Source: Clytia hemisphaerica (taxonomy: Eukaryota; Cnidaria; Hydrozoa; Leptothecata; Clytiidae). From it: a stretch of 64,000 nt of DNA. Below are positions 58,299 to 64,000 of the stretch, piece by piece; positions within the stretch are counted from its first letter, which is position 1; each line of letters begins with the position of its first letter. The notes beneath the pieces are model-generated. The model ran no database searches. It worked only from the letters and a program-made list of their open reading frames with translations, and had not been told where the DNA came from. The position numbers and the translations under genes were made by a program. Location: NCBI GenBank assembly GCA_902728285.1, contig CACVBU010000871.1, positions 620,001 to 684,000 on the forward strand. The letters are read 5' to 3'.

Positions 58299-58648
58299 AG
58301 GACCCTGCCGACGCACCGGACTGTCCACTGTATTTGTCCGGTGGCAAAAAGTATCCTTTCGCTACACCGGACGCAATAAGTCCGGTGTCAGTCCGGTGTT
58401 GCATACAGGGAATTTTGGACGCCGGACATTTATTAAACAAAAAATAAGAAACACCGCACCGGACGCACCGGACTGGTCATGTCCGGTGTTTTGATTGTCC
58501 GGTGGGAAAAAATATCTTTCTCCGACACCGGACATCCAACTTCCTTAAGTCCGGTGTAGAAATTGTCCGGTGGTAAAAAAAATTCTCATTTTACACCGGA
58601 CTTTCGCGTGTCCGGTGTTCGTTAAGTCCGGTGCGTCGGCAGGGTCCT
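58299..58648. mobile_element. AGGACCCT element 1, packed with CACCGGAC / GTCCGGTG
   Basis: Perfect inverted ends of 24 bp start AGGACCCTGCCGACGCACCG. Exact 8-bp duplication GGTGGTAT (58291-58298 and 58649-58656). The 350 bp carry about 15 copies of CACCGGAC or its complement GTCCGGTG, mostly paired head to head. Non-coding. The duplication length suggests hAT-like mobilisation. Confidence 0.93.
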
Positions 58649-58851
58649 GGTGGTATTAGCCTAGCCCAGTCGTCCAGATAGATAGCTAAGCTAAAAAGGC
58701 TTCTTTGTTTTTGGTGATTTCTCATGCTGCATCATTTGAGGCGTTTGATAGCAAGTCTCTGAATAGTTGTTTAGGAGAATGCAGCAGTCTATTGAATAAC
58801 AAATTACTCCATATAACATTATCTCCCTCAGCAGTAAAAACAGGATAAATG

Positions 58852-59583
58852 GGCTATTCCAAAAAAAAATTGTACAGGGGGTATTGACAAACTTTTTTCA
58901 CTATAAATCCCCTGGAAATTAGGAGTCGACACCCCTGGAAAGTGAAATTTTGTGAAAAAGAGCCTGGAAAGTGACAGGACCCTCCGTGACGCCCGTACAG
59001 CCCGGCCCGTTCATTTGTACACTGGCTGTACGACGGGTCGCTATTAATTCCCCCAGAAAAACGCCATCACCTTTGATAAAATTTTGTTGAATCGCACTGC
59101 CGACGCAACGCCCACTCTGCGAATCGAGACACACAACCCACCCTTGTACTTTATGTGTTGTGTACAAACTTTTTAAATTTTGTGAAAGTAACCTTCATAG
59201 AATATACAACTCAGGATTATGGATATGTTTTTCTTCTAGATTTATACTTATTTTCGATTGATCTTAACAGGACCATACTACGGGCGTGTATGGGCGTTCA
59301 AAGATATAAATTTAAAGTACCACCCGTACATAGTACGGGCTGTACGGGCGTAAATGGAAATCATATCCTCTGTGTCGCCCGTACACACCCGTACATGTAC
59401 GGGCGTCACGGAGGGTCCTAAAGTGACTATTGATGCCAGTTTAGGAGGAGAGAACCGCCTGGAAACCTTTAATAACCCCCTTGGAAAATCTGAAAATGAC
59501 CAAAAGCCCCTTGGAAAATCAAGGCTCAGACCCCCTTGGAAAAGTTTGTCAATATCCCTGTATGGTTTAAAAATGGAATAGCC
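58852..59583. mobile_element. Outer inverted-repeat element hosting AGGACCCT element 2
   Basis: The left end (GGGCTATTCCA, then CAGGGGGTATTGACAAAC) mirrors the right end (GTTTGTCAATATCCCTG, then TGGAATAGCC). CCCTTGGAAAA / CCTGGAAA words recur inside. Removing the nested 58976-59419 element and one duplication leaves about 280 bp. Confidence 0.75.
58976..59419. mobile_element. AGGACCCT element 2, packed with CGCCCGTAC / GTACGGGCG
   Basis: Inverted ends begin AGGACCCTCCGTGACGCCCG and match for over 20 bp. Exact 8-bp duplication AAAGTGAC (58968-58975 and 59420-59427). CCCGTACA and TGTACGGGC words recur near both ends. Same terminal octamer and duplication length as 58299-58648, but a different internal motif. 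Confidence 0.93.
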
Positions 59584-59614
59584 GATTGATCTTGTCCCTC
59601 TAGCACTACTCTCT

Positions 59615-60113
59615 TTAGGAACATTTGGCGAGTTCCTGTAAATGGCCGCAATCAAAAAAATTATAACATCACTCATTAAAAAACTATATTCGTGTGTTTT
59701 CGCACTTTTTCTAAGCCTAGACGATGTAGTAAACATAGTAAGTATAAGCACACTGTGCTTCTAATTGGCTGAAATTTTTTTTGCGTCAGAAAAACTTTTT
59801 CAAACTTTCAGCAATGATTGACCAAACTGTTACAAAGAAAATTGTCCAGCGCATTTTTTATCTTCTTACCTTCTTCATTTTCAATGAAGCACTCGAAGTT
59901 TACTGAAGGTAAGCACATATAAGATATTCTTATAATTAATGATATTCATTGAAACATGCTTCGTTAAGAACGCTGCAGTGGAGTGCATGACGTAACTCAT
60001 GCGGCAACTAACTCGCCTTCTGTTGGAAGATCATATTGAGCGTTTTGGCGTTACCACCCTCGAAGCAGCGGGCGCGTTTGTCTTCCCGCAGCTATTTCCG
60101 CTATTTTAGATAG
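59615..60113 (+). repeat. Dispersed repeat, copy 2 (relative of 13026-14035)
   Basis: Shares AACATTTGGCGAGTT, GCCTAGACGATGTAG, AAGTATAAGCA and GAGTGCATGAC with the 13-kb copy but lacks its 539-bp MITE. At the corresponding point it reads GATCATATTGAGCG. Confidence 0.8.
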
Positions 60114-60295
60114 CCTTAACAATAGATCCAAAAGGGCGCCATTATCTTGGAAGATAACTTGTTTTGGTCTCCGGCTTTGGGAAGTAGCAATGTTTTTGGT
60201 TGTTTTCGATGGAAAATGGTAAGAAACTTAAGATTACAAGTGGCATTTAGTTTTTGCTGGCTTATAGAATGGCAGGATCCTGGATGGTTTGCCTA

Positions 60296-60821
60296 ACTGT
60301 CTTAAAGCTCTAAAACAGCATCTAATAACATGAAAACCAGAATATGATTCTTCAATGGGAATCAAAACTATAAAGTGCACTTACAAACATCAATATGTCA
60401 AATCTAACAAAATTAATAACGGCATTGTCATCATTGACAATAAAACAAAGGATTTTCTGTCAAGAGCCTTGTAAACATTCCAACAACTTCCATCGAAATG
60501 ATCTATCACAGCTTGGTCTATCAGCTTTACAATAGTGCTGCAAATTATCAGTGGATAGTATTCAATTATCATTATCCCTTAATTTTCATTCCTAAAACTT
60601 TTGCAAAAAAAAGGAAAAATAGAAAAGTTGTATTTTTTACTGCTCTATTCGCATACTGAATTTGAAAGATCTTCTATGTGGCGTTTTTTTGCAAACTTAA
60701 AAAAACTGATTTTTGTCCCGCTTTTGCTGGACTTTAGCTTAAGTGTTTGCCTGCAGCATAGGGTACAAAGTCCAAATATGCGTTTCCTGTAATTTTTGTA
60801 TGAAGAGTTCGGTCTATACTG
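60296..60821 (-). mobile_element. CAGTATAGACC element, reverse copy
   Basis: Matches 38512-39174 in reverse (GAAAGATCTTCTATGTGGCG, CTATCACAGC, CAAAACTATAAAGTGCAC). It ends GGTCTATACTG at 60811-60821. It lacks part of the middle present in the 38-kb copy. Confidence 0.85.
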
Positions 60822-60834
60822 TCTAGGTAACTCT

Positions 60835-61552
60835 GACAGTCTAAACTTAAACTTCTATATCAGGATTAGAAACTAGGCTAGTCTTACCTCTTTTATCTTT
60901 TCCTTTACAACAATACAACGCTGACAAGCTGACATAGCACATGTGTACATGTACATTGACAAGTAATCCCTGAGAGAAGTTTTTATAGAAATCTACAACA
61001 AACAGTTAACTTGTACTGATTGCTTCCCAGCGCTCCTTCGCAGCTGTATATCAAATTTTGACCAATGAGGATGCCGCATTTCAAATGGCCCTTCTTTAGG
61101 CACCGTTGGCCTTTCAGTGCCTTGCACAACGAATGGCCGTAAAATCCCATCCTTCATATATTTGTTTCAATCCACGGTTTAGGCTATTTCCCATCTTCAA
61201 TTTACTGAAGAAAGCGGGAATTTGATGCGAGAGTTGTCAACAAAGTGCTGTAAAAAATCATTGCATTGAATAAAAGAAGAACTTAAAATCTTAAATATTT
61301 TCATTTTCAAGAATAGGTGCAAAAAAGTGAAACATAGAAAAGTTCCATTTTTCATTGCATTAATCGAAATGGGGGATTTGGAAAATGTTCTATGTTTAGT
61401 TTTTTGCACAAATCCCTGTAACTATGGGCGAGTACCCCGTTGCTAAGATGTTGGCTTGAAATCGAAAATGAAACCACTCAAAACGAAAGTAAAATCGCTC
61501 CGTACTCGAAATCCCGTAATCTTGATATACGAGTTTAAGTCTATACTGTCTG
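60835..61552. mobile_element. GACAGTATAGAC-type element, subfamily B, copy 2
   Basis: Ends GACAGTCTAAACTTAAACTT and, read in reverse, GACAGTATAGACTTAAACTC. The interior matches 42935-43617 in reverse. It lies head to tail beside the 60296-60821 element, 13 bp away. Confidence 0.75.
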
Positions 61553-61611
61553 ATGTGTTGTAAAAGACAAATCCAATAAGATGTTGTAGATATTTTGAAT
61601 TGATTTTGGTG

Positions 61612-61769
61612 AGTTCCCCCCCATGCCTAGAATGAAAATTTTCCATTCCCCCCTCCCTCGTTCCCCCCCCCTGGCTTCAAAAAAAATTCTTTCCCCCCTA
61701 TATGTCCTTTTGACCTCAAAACCCATTCCCCCCCCCTGAATCCAGGGGGGGGAGGACACTATGAATTAT
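61612..61769 (-). repeat. Poly-C rich dispersed element, copy 2
   Basis: Runs of C separated by short T-rich words, ending GGGGGGAGGACACTATG, the mirror of the start of the 14036-14481 copy. Confidence 0.65.
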
Positions 61770-62045
61770 TTATCCGAAAACCCCAAAAAATGTAATGAAA
61801 AAGTATAAAGCTTACAACTGACTCCTGTGCTGTGGTTTACTTTTTTCCAACCTTGCAACCCTTCAGACTGTCATGGCGAAGACAACTAAGTTGTCTTCTA
61901 AGCCTTTTGTACCAACTTTCTGGATTTAAAATCCAGCTAAAATCAACTCGATTTGCCTGTCAAATGTCTAATTCAAACATTACACATTTGGTTGTGATTA
62001 TGGGATGATTAAAGTTTGATCGATAAACTTGGTTGAAGTATCAAA
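61770..62045. other. Spacer
   Basis: No gene or repeat I can support. Confidence 0.4.
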
Positions 62046-62463
62046 CAGTATAGACCTAACTCTTCATACAAAAGTTACAGGAAACACATATTTGGACTTT
62101 GTACCCTATGCTGCACGCAAGGACTTAAGCTAAAGTCCAGCAAAAGCGGGACAAAAATCAGTTTTTTAAGTTTGCAAAAAAACGCCACATAGAAGATCTT
62201 TCAAATTCAGTATGTGAATAGAGCAGTAAAAAATACAACTTTTCTATTTTTCCTTTTTTTTGAAAAAGGTCTAGGAATGAAAATAAAGGGATAATGATAA
62301 TCGAATACTATTCACTGATGATTCAGAAGATGATTGACAGATTATAGTTTTTCACCCGCGCGAGAGCTTGTCTGCGTTCTGCGGACATTCTCGGCTCGAT
62401 TCTCGGACTGCGCTAAAAATGGTAGACATAGCTGTGACAGATCATTTCAATGGAAGTTGTTGA
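62046..62463 (+). mobile_element. CAGTATAGACC element, truncated at the LINE junction
   Basis: Matches the first part of 38512-39174 (CAGTATAGACCTAACTCTTC, GCCACATAGAAGATCTTTC) and stops abruptly within GGAAGTTGTTG, where LINE sequence begins. Confidence 0.85.
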
Positions 62464-63888
62464 ATAAATTGTCTAATGACCCGGCGTTTCATGCTGTCGA
62501 ATATTTAGAGAGTAAACTGGAAAAAAAACTAGAAACCTACCGAACGCAAATCTTATCATCATTGAAAGAGGAATGTAAAAAATCGTATGCCGCAACCACC
62601 TCTGCCAATGTCCAAGGGCCTAATGACGATATCAAGACCGCTGTTAAAGAGGTCCACGAGGAGGAGGCAGCAGAAAAAAGGGAAAAGAACAGAAGATCAA
62701 AGAACATCATCCATGGTGTTGAGATCCAACGACAGATGATGCTACCAAAAAAGATGAAGCATGGGTGAAAACACTTATTGAAAAGCTCCACGTCAAAATT
62801 AACATCAAGTATATCTCAAGAATGGGTAAATCACTAGACGATAAAAAGCGTTCCCTCATTGTTACTCTGAACAGTGAGGAAGAGAAAATGAATGTTTTTG
62901 GAAATCTCCCTGTGCTAAAATGAATCGATGCCTATAAGGGGATCAGCATTTGCGAAGATCTAACTCAAGCTCAAAGAAAAAAGTACAAAGAGATGCTAAG
63001 GCACGAAATCAAAATGAAAAAGATGGAGTCTGGAGAGTGCGAGTTTTGCAAAAAATGGATTTCGGTGTAAAGAAGATAAACGCCAAATATCGGCGATAAA
63101 CCAAACACGAAAAAAAGACGTAAAAAAGAAGAAAGACAAACAAACTAACGAACGAAAAAACCTTAACATACTATATACTAATGCAGACCAACTAACTAAA
63201 ATAAAGAAAAGAGAACTAAATGAAGTGATTTCAAAAGAACAACCCGATATCATTGCAATTTGTGAAGTAAAACCGAAACATTCAAAAAAAGAACGTCTCA
63301 TACAAGACTATCACATTGAAGGCTACTCCGAACCCTACGAAACAAATGCCTTAAATAATGTTGGACGTGGAATCATCGTTTTAACACATAAATAAATCGA
63401 TCAAAAATGTGGTCGAAGTGACACCCAATAGTGAATTTCAGGCGGTATGCTTGCTGGAAATCAAACTCAAAGGAGCGGATTCTTTGCTTTTCGGATGTAT
63501 GTATCGAAGTCCAACCATCAGCAAAAAACAATACAGCACTTAAAATCTTCTTCTGAAGGAAATGAATAAGAAATACAATCATAAGTGTATCGTTGGAGAC
63601 TTCAACTATAAAGATATCAATTGGGAAAATTGGTCAACTGTTCACGATGACACAAAGGAAGACGAACAATTTCTCAAAGCTTTAAGAGACTCCTTCTTTT
63701 ACCAACACGTCGATGAACCAACGAGAGCTAGAGGTACCGATACGCCATCACTTATTGACCTGATTCTGACAAATGAAGAAAGCCAGGTTATAGCAACATA
63801 ACCTATCTTTCACCACTTCATAAAAGTGATCACAGTGTTCTATCATTTACGTTCGAATGTTGCGTTGAAACAGAATGCATTAAAAATA
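62464..63888 (+). mobile_element. CR1/L2-like LINE, 5' part, broken
   Basis: The first frame (to 62768) is an ORF1-type protein with a coiled coil (KLEKKLETYRTQILSSLKEE) and a basic NRRSKNIIHGV segment. The sense continues in another frame as an RRM-like part (ISRMGKSLDDKKRSLIV). The endonuclease follows: NILYTNADQLTKIKKRELNE, EPDIIAICE-like QPDIIAICEVK, GDFNYKDINWENW, DEPTRARGTDTPSLIDLILT. Frameshifts and stops break it, including one at 63801. It ends at a C-rich junction near 63888 without reverse transcriptase. The endonuclease part is nearly the same as in the 14.5-17.2 kb copy. Confidence 0.9.
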
Positions 63889-64000
63889 AAAATAGCCGTC
63901 CCCCCCCCGCTAATCAATTTTTCGAAAATTTTCCACCCAGGACATTCTTATTCCAACTCCCCCCCCCCCCGCTTATCAATTTTTGGGAAAATGTTTTTGA
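63889..64000. repeat. C-rich repeat at the window edge
   Basis: Two imperfect units of about 63 bp, each with a run of nine or more C followed by GCT(A/T)ATCAATTTTT. It may be an insertion that interrupts the LINE, which could resume beyond the window. Confidence 0.55.

Noticed and set aside
59278..59751. 157-codon minus-strand frame
   Set aside because: Crosses the end of a transposon and its flank; no domain.
1..64000. tRNA, rRNA or other structured RNA genes
   Set aside because: No cloverleaf with A and B boxes or rRNA-like block was noticed on reading, although a covariance-model scan was not possible.

Overview
This window is intron-rich, AT-rich nuclear DNA of an animal. The ferrochelatase carries the C-terminal iron-sulphur cysteines of metazoan enzymes. 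There are also metazoan-type STK16, DRAM and LONRF genes, GT-AG introns throughout, and a CR1/L2-like LINE. About half of the sequence is small inverted-repeat transposons. The style fits an invertebrate such as a cnidarian or mollusc, but nothing fixes the phylum. All exon models were made by eye from open frames, splice-site consensus and intron phase.

Layout. 0-6 kb: the 3' end of a trypsin-like protease gene (+), a single-exon seven-helix receptor-like gene (+), and a six-exon gene for a small secreted protein (-) whose introns are all phase 1. 7-10.3 kb: exons of an unidentified multi-exon gene (-) and a possible separate first exon. 10.3-23 kb: mostly transposons, with nested inverted-repeat elements, a broken LINE, an 824-bp element and a 1.9-kb terminal-inverted-repeat element. 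23-30 kb: an uninterrupted ferrochelatase gene (+) and a nine-exon STK16-like kinase (+) whose introns hold at least five different MITEs. 30.8-33.7 kb: a coiled-coil gene (-) and a DRAM-family autophagy/lysosome membrane gene (-). 34-46 kb: repeats again, with isolated coding exons. 46-56.7 kb: a 13-exon LONRF gene (+) with RING, repeat, RING and LON regions. 57-58.3 kb: two small genes, one a 37-residue membrane micropeptide. 58.3-64 kb: a pile-up of inverted-repeat elements and a second LINE copy.

The host genes are a mixed neighbourhood (haem synthesis, Golgi kinase, autophagy, ubiquitin ligase) with no sign of an operon or shared pathway. The most distinctive content is the mobile DNA. 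Two foldback-type elements have inverted arms that are minisatellites, share a GGTGTC-like terminus and have exact 9-bp target duplications. Two AGGACCCT elements with exact 8-bp duplications are filled with repeated short motifs in both orientations. Several insertions are nested and can be ordered in time.
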